From Vigna angularis (Eukaryota; Streptophyta; Magnoliopsida; Fabales; Fabaceae): 64,000 nt of DNA. This document shows positions 52,091 to 63,387 of the stretch, in pieces. Numbering within the stretch: the first letter of the stretch is position 1; every line of letters starts with the position of its first letter. The stretch is taken from the NCBI RefSeq assembly GCF_016808095.1, contig NC_068976.1:16827663-16891662 (forward strand), written 5' to 3'. A model generated the notes under the pieces. The model was not told the origin of the DNA, made no database searches, and saw only the letters and a program-made list of their open reading frames with translations. The position numbers and the translations under genes were made by a program.

Positions 52091-53434
52091 TAGGAAATTT
52101 TTGTTTTTTTTATAACATATTCTTATGATTTAAAAGACATGTTAAAAAATAATAATAAAGTCAAAATTAAAAAGAAAAAGTAAAAAGAAGGTTTTAAAGA
52201 TATTGTGATTTTGTAAAATGAATTTTCTTTTATTAGAAACTTTACATAACTTAACCTTTGATTACTAAAATATTATAATATTATCTTTTTATAGAAGAAG
52301 TTTTCAAAGTATTCTTAGCTCTTAATTTTCAAAATAACTTACATGTATTTATTATATTATACGAAAAAATAAAATGATAAAATGATAAAATGTGGAATTA
52401 TTCAACTATTTTATTATAATAAATATATTTTTTATTCTTAAAAAATATCCTTGAAAACATATAAAAAATGAAAAGGGTACATTCGTAAATATCATATATT
52501 GAATACGTCACTAAACGCATATAATAAATAGTTCATTAAATTCATATAATAAATAATTCATTAAATGCTCATAACATTTTAAATATTATTTTTTAATTAA
52601 CCGTTTTTACACTTTTACTAAAATTAATAGAATGAATACGAGTATAATTGTTTTAATATAATAAATAGTGATGTGAAGATGGGTTGTAATCACGAGTTTA
52701 AGTTAGGTTAGTTTGAAAAAAAGTAATTTAATTATTTCAATTTAACTCACTTAGAATCGGGTTGAACCTGAACAAGCTTGACTCACCTAATTTAATTTAA
52801 TTATTTATTATTTTGTTTCAATATTATTAGTTAGCATTTTTTATTATATTGTAAATGGTAATAAAAAAGAAGATTTTAATATTATAAATGGACAAGTGAT
52901 ACAAAAATTATCAATATTAAAAATTTATTTGTTCACTTTTTTGTACATGTTTTTTTTATAACGTTTGTATTGTATGATTTATTTTGAATTATCTTTGGAG
53001 TTTAACATCATTTTATTTTAGAGTGACGTTTATTTAGATTTGAATTTAAAAAATTGTAATTTTTTATTTTAAAAAATTTATAATTAAATGAGTCAATGAG
53101 TCAACCCTCTTAACTTATGAACCCGTGGTTGATCGAATCAGGTTCAAATTTTGTCAGCTCACTGATAAATGAACTCAGTTAGTAAACTAGGTAGAATTAA
53201 CTCAGTAAATAAGCAAAAAAATAATGAAAAATTATATCTTTGAGATAGTATCGTTAAATAGAATCCAGATACTTCAAATTTATTTATTTTAGCATTCATA
53301 GCAACATCAGTGATTATTTATTTTCGTTGATATGTTGTTTATTGAGTTCCAACAACATTATAAAAACAATAATAAAATGAAGGAAATAATAGCAAAAGGG
53401 TTCACAAAAGTTATTTATTGATTAAAATTTTCCA
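52091..53434. other. AT-rich spacer with a cluster repeat block
   Basis: No gene is supported. The recurrent cluster block is present at about 52320-52570 (TTATAATAAATATATTTTTT, AAATATCCTTGAAAACATAT). The stretch near 52700-53200 contains AACTCACTTAGAATCGG and related strings that I cannot place. Confidence 0.5.
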
Positions 53435-53843
53435 TTACAGCAAGGATGGATATCTGATTTTAAGCTCACATTGTTGAATACAAGCATTCACCTCAGAAGC
53501 CTCAAGATCTCGAGCATCTGCCAAATAAAATTAATTAAAAAGATAATATCTATAAAATAATAAAGAAAATGATTTAGAAAAGGAAAAAATAAATACCAGT
53601 ATTGGTATGAATGGGATGATCATTGCAGCATTTTTTGCAGCAACCTTTAACACATGACCTATATAAAGGAGGAATTAATCCTAAAGGTGAACATTCTGTT
53701 AAACATTTCCAATCGCAAACGATATCACGATACGTAGGTTTTGACTCAACTTGCATAAATGAAACATTGTAATCACTTCCTATCAAACCCAACATAATCA
53801 TCATCGTTATCACCAACGAAACCTTAATTTTGGTATCCATCAT
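53435..53843 (-). CDS. Secreted cysteine-rich peptide F with full second exon
   Basis: About 109 aa. Exon 1 is 53843-53597, exon 2 is 53517-53435 (donor ACTG|GTATTT, acceptor TTTGGCAG), joined in frame to 330 nt. The signal peptide resembles the others (ITMMIMLGLIGSDYNVSF). Cys pattern C-x3-C-x3-C-x12-C-x3-CC-x2-CC in exon 1, with the final C-x3-C (CIQQC) supplied by exon 2. In genes A, B and D the C-x3-C is in exon 1 and exon 2 gives only two codons. The end of exon 2 (TGTGAG...TTGCTGTAATGG) is recognisably the same sequence in all of them. It therefore may show an older gene structure. Function unknown. Confidence 0.75.
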
Positions 53844-56461
53844 TTTCTAAACCTTCTCACACTATAATGTCTCAAGAAAAAGATACATCAATAGACATTA
53901 ATTGCAAGAGATTTAATAGAAATACTACAATAATTTCATAAGTTACTAAACATTCGTAAAATACACACAATAATGTTGTTGTAGAATGCAAATTACTAAA
54001 GCAAAGTTACAACTTAAACAACAAACACTCACCGTGATGGTATTTATACCGTTTCAGTTGTTTGGATCCGACCCAAATAAATGTAATATTTATTTTAAAT
54101 TTAAATTGTTTGGATCCGACCCAAATAAATGTAATATCTATTTTAAATTTAGATTATTTCTTCTTGCACCTCGACTTATTTCTTTATGTACTTTCACATT
54201 TTTTAAAATTCTAAAACTACTTTTTATAATTTAGAAAATCCTACACTTCATTTTTGGTGCTTCAACTGATATTTTAATGAATTTTATTGAAAAAAATTTC
54301 AAAAGCTTCAACAAATTTTTAAAATTTGTTGAAAAAAAAAATCTTTTCAACAAATTTTTATTTTTTTTTTCAACAAATTTTAAAATTTGTTGAAAAAAAA
54401 AATAATTTTGAGACTATTTTTGGAATGTGAAGATGCAGTAAAAAATAGATGGAAGTACAGAGAGAAACAACCTTAATAAAAAAGTTTTAAAAACATAATA
54501 AAGTTATTGGATTTAAAAAATATATATTTTATTAACATATTCTTATGATTTAGGAGCTCATATGATGTAAAACGTTTGAGAATAAAATTAAGAAGACAGT
54601 TTTATCTTATTATATGCATTTGGGTATTCAAACATATTATATATACGTTCTAATAAAACAGCTATAGAATTTCATATTTATCAATCTAATATTTGTAAAT
54701 CAATTTTGTTCTTTTACTTGTAATTTTATATTTTACCTAATATTAGTTTACTTATATGTATTTAATGTGAAAAAAACAAAAAAAAATTAAAATCATATAT
54801 TTTTTTTAATGAAACCGATTAAATTTATCATATTTCTCTTTTTCTTTTTTTTAAATATTAAAGGAAACTTAGAAAACAATATAGAATTGATAGTATATTT
54901 ATTATATGCATTTAATGTATTCTATTTATTGTATTATTTTGTTTACACTTATCTAATAAACGTATCAGTTTAAATATTTTTTTATGAAGCATAACGAATG
55001 AGAGTTATTGACTTTAATAATGTTATTCAAAGAATTTTATGATTTTATTTTTAAAAGATGCATGACATAGTAGAGAAATAAAAAAATATTTAAATTGTTT
55101 TTGTGTTCACTTTTAAATAATACGAGATTATTGGATATATAAGAACAGTAAATGTTTTATTATATATATTTAATATGTATTTATATGTACATATTTATTT
55201 TATATATTTAAGATTTAATTAATTTTTAAGGTTTTTATAAATTTAAATATTTTTAATTGAGTGTTTATTAATTTTAAATATTTTTCATATTAATTTTAAA
55301 AAAAATATTTTTCAGTTAATCTTATTTAATTTTAATGTTAATGGATAATATGATTATTATTTTTTTCGTAATTTCACTTACTTATCTTCTAATGTGAGTT
55401 TTAGTAATTAGTGATTTATATAAAATAATAAATTACTTTTATTGATTTTATTAAAAACAAATAGGATAACAAGTCATTATTGTGATCACCTATCAAAACG
55501 ATGATGACAATTTTTTTTGTCGTGATAATATGAAAATCATTATAAAGTATGATGATGTCATTATGCAATATGTTTTCAATTAAATTAATAAAAAATAGTT
55601 ATCATTTTACAATAACTAAAATATTATGTTTATTAATAGAAAAAACTACATTTTTTTAGTAACTGGAGACAAGTAATTAAGATAACATGATAAATAAGTT
55701 ATATTATCCAATGAAAAAACATAATTAAACAACAAATACTCAATGAAAAATTAAACACTCAATTTGTAGATGAAGTTTTCTTATTTAGTTAGTTTATTTT
55801 GAAATTAATTACTCCTTTCCACTGTATTATTTTCTCTCATTTTTACATATTATATACTTTATTTTCTCTTAATTTAAATATTATAACTACAAATATGACT
55901 GATATATATTATTTCGATATTCAATAAATTTTTACACACATCTTACATTTAAATTTTATGCTTTAATATCCTTTTACAAATATAAAAATTAATTTTTAAT
56001 GATTAAATATCTTTAAGTGGTGTCAAAATATATATTATATACTTTATTTTCGTTATAAAGTATTTAAAAAATATTTTATAATTTTTATAATTTTTTCAAA
56101 AAAATTACAAAAAATATAAATTAAATTAAATTAAATTTAACTTAATAAAATATAAATTAAATTTTACTTTTAATTTTAATTAATAAAATATTAATTAAGT
56201 TTTAATTTCACTTTTTTAGCTTTCGAATAGAGATATTATGATCCTAGCATCCAAAACGTTTATAAATAAATATTAAAATATTTATGCAGATAATAGATAT
56301 TTAGTACACCATAGATTTTATTCACGTATATTTGTAGGCATTAATATTTTTGTTATTTCAGGTGACATATATGATAGATTATTCCTTCAAAAAATGTAAG
56401 AAGTTATAGTTGTGAACACCTTTTTAAAGTTTTTTTTTTAAATGAGTTTTGTTACTTAGGT
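53844..56461. other. AT-rich spacer at the cluster edge
   Basis: No gene is supported. It includes a short tandem duplication (54058-54150), a set of CAACAAATTTTAAAATTTGT inverted repeats at about 54310-54400 that could form hairpins, and stretches similar to other parts of the cluster (54510-54930). Beyond about 55000 nothing recognisable is seen. Confidence 0.5.
54058..54150. repeat. 51-bp tandem duplication
   Basis: TTGTTTGGATCCGACCCAAA and the following AATGTAATAT.TATTTTAAATTTA stretch occur twice head to tail with very few changes. Confidence 0.9.
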
Positions 56462-58981
56462 TGTTAGACCTCGTAAATTTCAATCCAAAAACCTCTCTGG
56501 TCAGTCATTTAAAGCGCACTCAAATCCCTTATGCGGACGCCAGGTGCCAATCACCGAAATTCTGAAATCAGATAGTGGAAGGCAGGTGTCGGCAGGAGAG
56601 TGGACGCTCGTTTGGACGTGGGAAGAAAATGATTGTTTTTGAAACTTCCGTCCCACTCTCCTCTGCATGCACCCTCCTTCCCAAACTTTGAACTTTCATT
56701 TTCTCCCCCTTCTCACTAGAAACCCTACCTTCTCTCTAAGAAAAATTACCCTTCTTCTTCTCGATCATCATTCAGGCACCGTAGAAGCATCACCGGCGTC
56801 CCAAGCTTCTATTTAAACCGAACAGTTTTGGATTCTGAAACTGGTAAGTCCCTCATCTTTAGCTGTTCGTTCATATGAGCATGCAAGCCAAGCTTTGGTT
56901 GCACGCGGTCACCTTATCTGAACCAATCTTGGTTTTCTGTAATTTGTTTAGTTTGAAGAGTTTGGTTGAGCGTTGTGGGTAGAAGAAATCTTATTTTCTG
57001 CGAACTGAGTTTTAGTCAGAAGGACGTACGTTCACACTAGAGGTAAGGGAAGCTTATTTAATTTAATTTGATTTGTTGCTGTTGAACTGTCTGAATGTTC
57101 GTTTAGTTGATTGAATGAGTTTGATGCATGATGGTTGAAATGATTGTATGGAATGAACGTTCGTTTATTGGATGAGATGAAATGAAATATGAATGGATTA
57201 GGTTATAATGTATGAAATGTATGAAACTTACATGATATGTGCTGTATGAGATATGAAAATGGATTATGATAGGAATTTTATAAAGTTTTGAAGTTATAAG
57301 TTAAGAAAAAGGAGTTTGAATGTAAAAGATTCTGTATATGAGATTTCACTATGATAAAGTACGTTTGTTACTGAATGGTCATTGACCGTTCGGTTTTTCT
57401 AGTAGACCTAGTTGAAACGGGATTCTTTCATTTGGAGAGAATTCTAGTGTAGGACGAGCACCTTTGTGTGGTAATACTATGCTTGAGCGTTCGGCCAAGC
57501 ATAGTGGGGCCTGAATCTAATGTGATAAACCTATTATATGTATATGTACTTGTATATTATTATTGTTTGTAAACACCACTTCGATAGTAACTTAATATAA
57601 TTATCAACCCTTCTATTTTAAGTTTATTAGTGCTCGGTATTACACCTAGTGCTCGTAAGGAGTAGTGCTCGGTCTTATACCAAGCGCTCGTACCCTTTCT
57701 TGTATAATCAGTCTTGATGAAATAGCGTTCGTCCAAATTTTCAGTAACATATTCTTACCATGCTTGGTCACTGACTGGCATTCGATTTCTGTATATGAAT
57801 GATTTTAAATATGGTCATTTAACGGTCTGACGTGTCTACCTTCATTGGCTCCGGCCTTGAGCCCCTGTGCTTAAATTATTGCTTGAGTACGGGTTTGAAT
57901 TCATGGTAGTCAGTTCATTTAACTGATTCACTATGTAAATAACGTTCGTCATTTATGGTATATTGTTGTACTAGAGCTATTCTCAAACCTGAAAGTAATT
58001 CTCTTGGTCTTATTCCATTCTGGAACAAGAGTTCTTATCGGTCTCGTTTTTATTGTTCGTTCTCGTTATGAAGAGGGCAGAACGTTCGTTATTTTATATG
58101 TTTAGAAGAGATGATGGAAATGACACCTAAGTGAAAGGTTATGAAGGATGAGGAGTATATGAGATGAATGTAAGATTTTGGATTTGAACGAGCGTTCCGG
58201 GGAGGAACGACTCTTGGATGAATATTGGAATTGGTAAAGTATGAATGTGGAAATGCTTGGCTGGCGGTTCATCCTGATGTTCCGTGAGTACTCGTCCTCA
58301 CGTAGAGGAGGGTAGATCATGTGTGGGAACGGTAGGAGGTCCTAGTCCTTAGGGGTACTTTGGACGGAACGGACTAACCTCGGGTGGCAGCTGATGAGCA
58401 TTCCAGTTACTACATCACCCGGGTGCAAGAATGTCGTAGCTACACAGAATTCATACAGTCCGGACGATCAGTCTAGTAGTAGGCATTGTTTGTATAAGTA
58501 TGTTGAAATGTACTTGATGTGTTTGAATTGATAAATGTATGTTATTTTCTTGAATTAAATTACATAAGCTTACCCTGCGTTTTCCTTGTGTTGTCTTGTT
58601 GTACGTCCGTCTTGTTTTGCAATGATCATCCGTGTGGATGTGAGCAGATGGAAACGCGCTACTTGAAGAGGCGCTGGAAGAAGAAGTTTTGGAAGACGCG
58701 AACCTCGTAGATGTGGAAGTAAAGGCCAAACAGTAGGACGTTCGGTTGTAGTTAGTAGTTTAGCATGAAGTGACCGTTCGGTCACTTCCTTTTCCTTTTG
58801 TTATTTGACCGATCGGTAATTCGACTTTTGTAAGCCGTTCGGTCATGTTTTCCCTTAATCTTGTACAGCTTAATTTTTGGCAAAATTATGTAAGGCCGTT
58901 TGGCCAAAACCGTATCCTTGTTTAGTATAAGACTGTAATTAATTCTATTATATGGTTTTACTGTATTTTTGGGATGTTACG
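56462..58981 (+). mobile_element. Large solo-LTR-like element E2
   Basis: A 2520-bp unit from TGTTAGACCTCG to GGGATGTTACG, with exact 5-bp flanks TAGGT at 56457-56461 and 58982-58986. The last base is G where A is expected (TG...CA). Internal blocks shared with E1: GTAAGT (56844-56849), GAGGTAAGGGAAGCTTA (about 57041), GTGCAAGAATGTCGTAGCTA (58423 on), CATACAGTCCGGAC, and CAATGATCATCC..GTGTGAGCAG (58620-58647). CGTTCG strings are frequent. No gag/pol coding is present. Confidence 0.8.
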
Positions 58982-58986
58982 TAGGT

Positions 58987-59403
58987 TTATTAAGAAAAAG
59001 AAAAGCATCTTATTTAAAAAGTAGAATCATGCGTGAAATCAAATTTTAGGCAAAAGATTCAACATTTTTAGGTTTAGGAAAAGTATTAACATTTTATAAT
59101 ATATTACATTTACTAAATTGTAAAACTATAACAAATGAATAAATATTTTTTTAAAATATAGTAACAATAAATGATAAATTTTATGTATAATAAAACCAAT
59201 TATGAAAAAAATTATTAATCGTTTGATCTTATTTTAAAAGTGTAAGAAAATTAGAATTTTATAGTCAACTACCTAGTACGAGTTTAAGGAATTTGTATTT
59301 TATTTTATTTTCTTGTTTTTCTGTTGTGTTCACAAAACATATTAGTGATAGACACTAATTTTAATGTTTTAAAATACAGTTTAAAAGATTTTAAAGGACA
59401 ACA
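58987..59403. other. Spacer between two LTR elements
   Basis: AT-rich, no gene. It separates E2 (+) from E3 (-), each of which has its own target duplication, so the two are independent insertions. Confidence 0.6.
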
Positions 59404-61426
59404 TGTAACATCCCGATTATATAATAACAATTATTACATAATAAAGACGTCATCATTTAAAATATAGAGAACAGTCAGAATACGACGTGTAATTTAAGTA
59501 CAAATTACAGTCATCCAAAATAAAAGAAAACGGAAATTCAAACTTAAAAGTTCATATATTAGAACACTACACGTGTTCAGATATGAAACTTCCTAAGCAC
59601 ACTACTCCGCAGCCACATTATTCCCAAGCTTTTGCTCCAGAGGACTCTCCTCGACATTCTCCTCGACCATATCTGCTCCCATCCAAGTGGATGATCATTG
59701 CCGAATAACATAATCCGAATAGGCATACAACACAAACAATGCAAGGGTGAGCTAGATATAAAAAGCATGTTATCTCCTAGTACAGTTAATTCACGTCATC
59801 ATACATAGATTTAAATATAGAAATACTTAGGCATACTTATTAAACCACAATCTACATACTCACACAACTCATCCGGATTTTGTATAATTGTCGAACTATT
59901 GGTCGTCTCTACACTTGCTAGCTCTGCTGGTCTTTCTCCAACGCTAGCAATATAAATCCCCCAAGCTGCCTATGTCTAAATTCAAAGACTATAGACGAGG
60001 ATCTCCCTCTACTCTCACCACTGACATTATTCTTCTCTACTTGAGTGTGAATAATGCTTTGAGTGTAGGGATAGACATACCATTTCGAAGCCCCTACAAT
60101 TATACAGACACAACCACAATATTTCACATAACTACTTCCATCCATCTCTCCCTGAGATTTCCGAATCATACTCACATTCATCATTTTCATCATATAATCA
60201 CGGTAATTTATCATAATTCATACATGCTCACATTTTCAAATAAATCACATCGTATCATACTTTCAACATTTTACATATTTAATTCAATCCAAAACAATAG
60301 CAATTTAACCCTTTACACACTCTTGGACGAACACTATTCACTACCAAATTGGACGAACGCTATTAAGGATCTGGACGAACATTATTTAAAAAAAAATGGA
60401 CGAACGCTCAAGTTTAGGACGAACGTCCACTTTTCACAGTTTGGACGAACGTCCATTTTCCGGACGGACGAACGCTTGCCGAACACTCCACTGGACGAAC
60501 GCTCTCTGGTGTTGAAGGACGAACGCTCTCTGGAGTTGAAGGACGAACGCTCACTGGGACGAACGCTCGTTGGGAAGGACGAACGCTAACTGGGACGAAC
60601 GCTCGCTGGGAAGGACGAACGCTCTCTAGGACGAACGTTACACTCAATGGGAGGACGAACGCTCGACAAACACTGTTTGGACGAGCGTCCTATACTAAGA
60701 CGAACGAACGCGGACGTTCGTTCAGAAACGAACGCTCGACAGTTGGGACGAACGTTCAACTGAAATCTTAGGGACGAACGCTCAGAATAATTTAAGGACG
60801 AACGCCAACATATAACTTGAGGACGGACGCTCAACCCATTCCTGCCTACGAGCGACTTGGACGAACGTCCAATTTGGCTCATCAAATTTGGACGAACGCG
60901 CGATCTGCAGAATTCTGCAGAATCGCGAATTCAGAAACCCAGAAAACCAGAAACCCAACTTTTCATCCCCTTCTTCCCAGATTTGCATTAATCACAACAT
61001 ATATCATCAATCAAACAAAAGATCTAGCTCCCCTTACCTCTTGAAGACTTCCTTTGCAAAATCTTGAATCAATCCCTTCATGTGTTTCTCCTCTGCCGTT
61101 TCAACCCCGTGCCACAGTGTCCACCTCTTCCTCCCTTCTTCTTCTTTCCTACTTCCAAAATCTCTAAAAATGAAGAAGTGAATCTCCTTTTGTGTGTTGC
61201 CGGATGAACCTTAGCCATTTTCTTTGCTTCCTCATTGTCAAGCCCACTTAAAGCTTCTCCCCCACCTCTTCAACAGATGCTCCCCGTGAAGCCCTTCCCC
61301 ACTTCCAAGTAAAACCAAATCCCGTGACTTCCTAATTGCTTCCCCCACCCCTTCACATGCTCAGCTGCCCACATGAGACCCACCTCCACCACATTTTCTT
61401 TTCTAAAATAATATACGGTCCTTACA
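59404..61426 (-). mobile_element. Large solo-LTR-like element E3
   Basis: A 2023-bp unit. On the minus strand it starts TGTAAGGACCGTAT (61426) and ends CGGGATGTTACA (59404). Exact 5-bp flanks CAACA at 59399-59403 and 61427-61431. It shares with the others the donor-like GAGGTAAGGGGAGCT (plus 61026-61040) and the CAATGATCATCC..GGGAGCAG block (plus 59673-59700). Its middle is dominated by GGACGAACG repeats. Open frames across the repeats (for example 59972-60589 +) are repeat read-through, not genes. Confidence 0.8.
60325..60900. repeat. GGACGAACG(C/T) interspersed repeat array in E3
   Basis: About two dozen copies of GGACGAACG, mostly followed by CTC or TCC, spaced irregularly about 15-40 bp apart, most dense at 60400-60660. 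Variants include GGACGGACG and GGACGAGCG. On the element's own strand the motif reads CGTTCGTCC, which occurs only a few times in E2. Confidence 0.9.
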
Positions 61427-61431
61427 CAACA

Positions 61432-62466
61432 CAAAAAACAAAAAAGATGGATTCGAGTTTAAGTTCAATTGATCATATTCTATATTAAAAATAAATGTAA
61501 ATTATACAATGCATTTCTCTCAAATAATTCCATACGGAAAATGTTATTAAATAGTAATTACAAAATATCTTCTAAATTTTGAAATCATTATACAACAAAA
61601 GTTGAGTTCAATGTTCACTGAACATTAACATTAATTTTTATTTACTAATTAGTCTTAGATCAGTGTGTTCGTTTTTTTTTTCAAAGTTGTATTAAGAGAA
61701 ATATAATATAATTATTATTATTGTTTGGAATATATGTATTATTAATTTTTATTATTTTATTAAGTTGTAAAGTTTTAGGAGAAAAACGTGTTATATGTAA
61801 TAATGGCTTTATTATAGAAGAATTTTGTAGGTAAATAAGTCAGTTATTCTCATCTCAAAAATTCAAAGCCAAATCCGAACATTATTGAAGAAAGAATTAT
61901 TGAAAAAAAAAAACATTTAAATGGTTAATCATGAAGGAAAGCTGTCAATTGATAGAATTACAACAATATTGTCAAGTTAATATTTTAAATCACACCAATA
62001 CCGTATATTTATATTTTTACAAAAATATAATATGAAAAATTAATCTTTTAAATTATTTTTATTATAATTTTTAATTAAAAAAAAACAAGTCAGCATGCCG
62101 ACACAGACTAATCCACTTGATAATTTGATAGATTAGACAAACCAGGCGAAAACGAATATATTGAAAATTAAGCCAGGATTCATGGTCGTAAGTCATCTTT
62201 CAAAAATATCAAGATGGGAAGTTATTCATTGAATTTTATTGAAAGGAAAATATACTTTAATATACATAAAAAAAATTATTGACATTTTTTTTCTTATTTT
62301 TTATTTTCATTTTTATCAAAAAAATACAAAATTTTTAATTTTTTGTGACCATACTTCTCAGAGTACCGTTCCACTTATTGAAATGTAATAGCATAAGTAA
62401 ATTCAACGGACACAAAAGCATCTACAACTAAAATCTAGTACAGTACGAAAAGCTGTTTGAACAACG
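61432..62466. other. AT-rich upstream region of the P450 gene
   Basis: No gene is seen. It should hold the P450 promoter; no convincing TATA box at a normal distance could be singled out. Confidence 0.45.
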
Positions 62467-63387
62467 ATGGTTCTGTCTGTTGTTCTCTCTCTACCTTGTA
62501 TCTTTATCTTCATCTTCTTCATTGTTATCTCGCAAAAAAGAAAACTTGCAGCACCACCAGGTCCTCCATCTCTTCCTCTCATCGGCAACCTTCACCAACT
62601 CCATCACTCATCCCCACATCGCTCCCTATGGCAACTCGCCAAGCGCTACGGCCCTCTCATGTCGCTACGACTCGCCTCTGTACAAACCCTCGTCGTTTCC
62701 TCGGCACAAGTCGCCAAAGAAATCCTCAAAACCCATGACCTCAACTTCGGAACCAGGCCCGCCTTCGTCGGCCCCAGAAAGCTCTCCTACAACGGGCTCG
62801 ACTTGGGCTTCGCGCCCTACGGCCCATGCTGGAGAGAATTGAAGAAACTCTGCATGATCCACCTCTTCAGCGCGCACCGCGTTCAGTCCTTTCGCTCCGT
62901 TCGAGAAGACGAGGTAGCTCAAATGCTTCGGAAGCTGTCGGAGCAAGAAGCTTCGGGCACTGTCGTGAACCTAACCGAAATACTTATGTCTTTCACGAGT
63001 TCTCTGATATGCAGAATCGCGTTCGGGAAAAAAAAGTACGTCGACGAGTACGAGGAAGTTGTTGAGAAGGGAAAGCGGAGGAGCCGGTTGCAGGTTATGC
63101 TGAACGAGGCGCAGGCGTTGCTGACTGAGTTTTTCTTTTCGGATTATTTTCCGTTGCTGGGTTGGGTTGATTGGTTGACGGGTAAAAGGCAGCGGCTGGA
63201 GAAAACGTTCAAGGAGTTGGATGCGTTCTACGAACGAGTGATCTTGGAGCACATGGATTCTGCCATGGCTAAAGATGGTGATGATGAGAAAGAAGTGCAA
63301 GATATCATCGATATCTTTCTTCAGCTTCTTCGTGATCGTTCTCTCTCGTTTCATTTCACTGTTGACCACATAAAAGCGGTGCTCATG
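62467..63387 (+). CDS. Cytochrome P450, CYP71 clan, CYP83-like (first exon, partial)
   Basis: Heme monooxygenase of the endoplasmic reticulum; only the N-terminal ~307 residues are in the window. An N-terminal membrane anchor (about residues 3-22) is followed by the proline-rich hinge PPGPPSLPLIGNLHQL. Later come the C-helix WRELKK motif and the stretch ending DHIKAVLM. The exon should end at the donor ATG|GTAACT (63388), the position of the conserved single intron of CYP71-type genes. Continuing into the intron gives a stop at 63460-63462, so the longer frame is read-through. The I-helix oxygen-binding motif, the EXXR and the heme Cys must lie beyond base 64000. Similarity to legume CYP83 proteins is my recognition, not a search result; the substrate is unknown. 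Codon use is GC-richer than the surroundings. Confidence 0.85.

Noticed and set aside
33121..53843. Nodule-specific NCR peptide assignment for the cluster
   Set aside because: NCR peptides usually have four or six Cys with different spacing and are typical of the inverted-repeat-lacking legume clade; the ten-Cys CC-x2-CC pattern does not fit.
59972..60589. 205-codon open frame (+) across element E3
   Set aside because: It runs through the GGACGAACG array, and its C-terminal half is simple repeat translation (LDERSLxLKDER-like). Open frames also exist on the other strand over the same repeats. No domain.
60325..60900. CRISPR-like array
   Set aside because: Short repeats with irregular spacing in a plant nuclear LTR element, with no cas genes and no repeat/spacer regularity.
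56462..61426. E2 and E3 as the two LTRs of one element
   Set aside because: They are in opposite orientation and each has its own exact 5-bp target duplication, so they are independent insertions.
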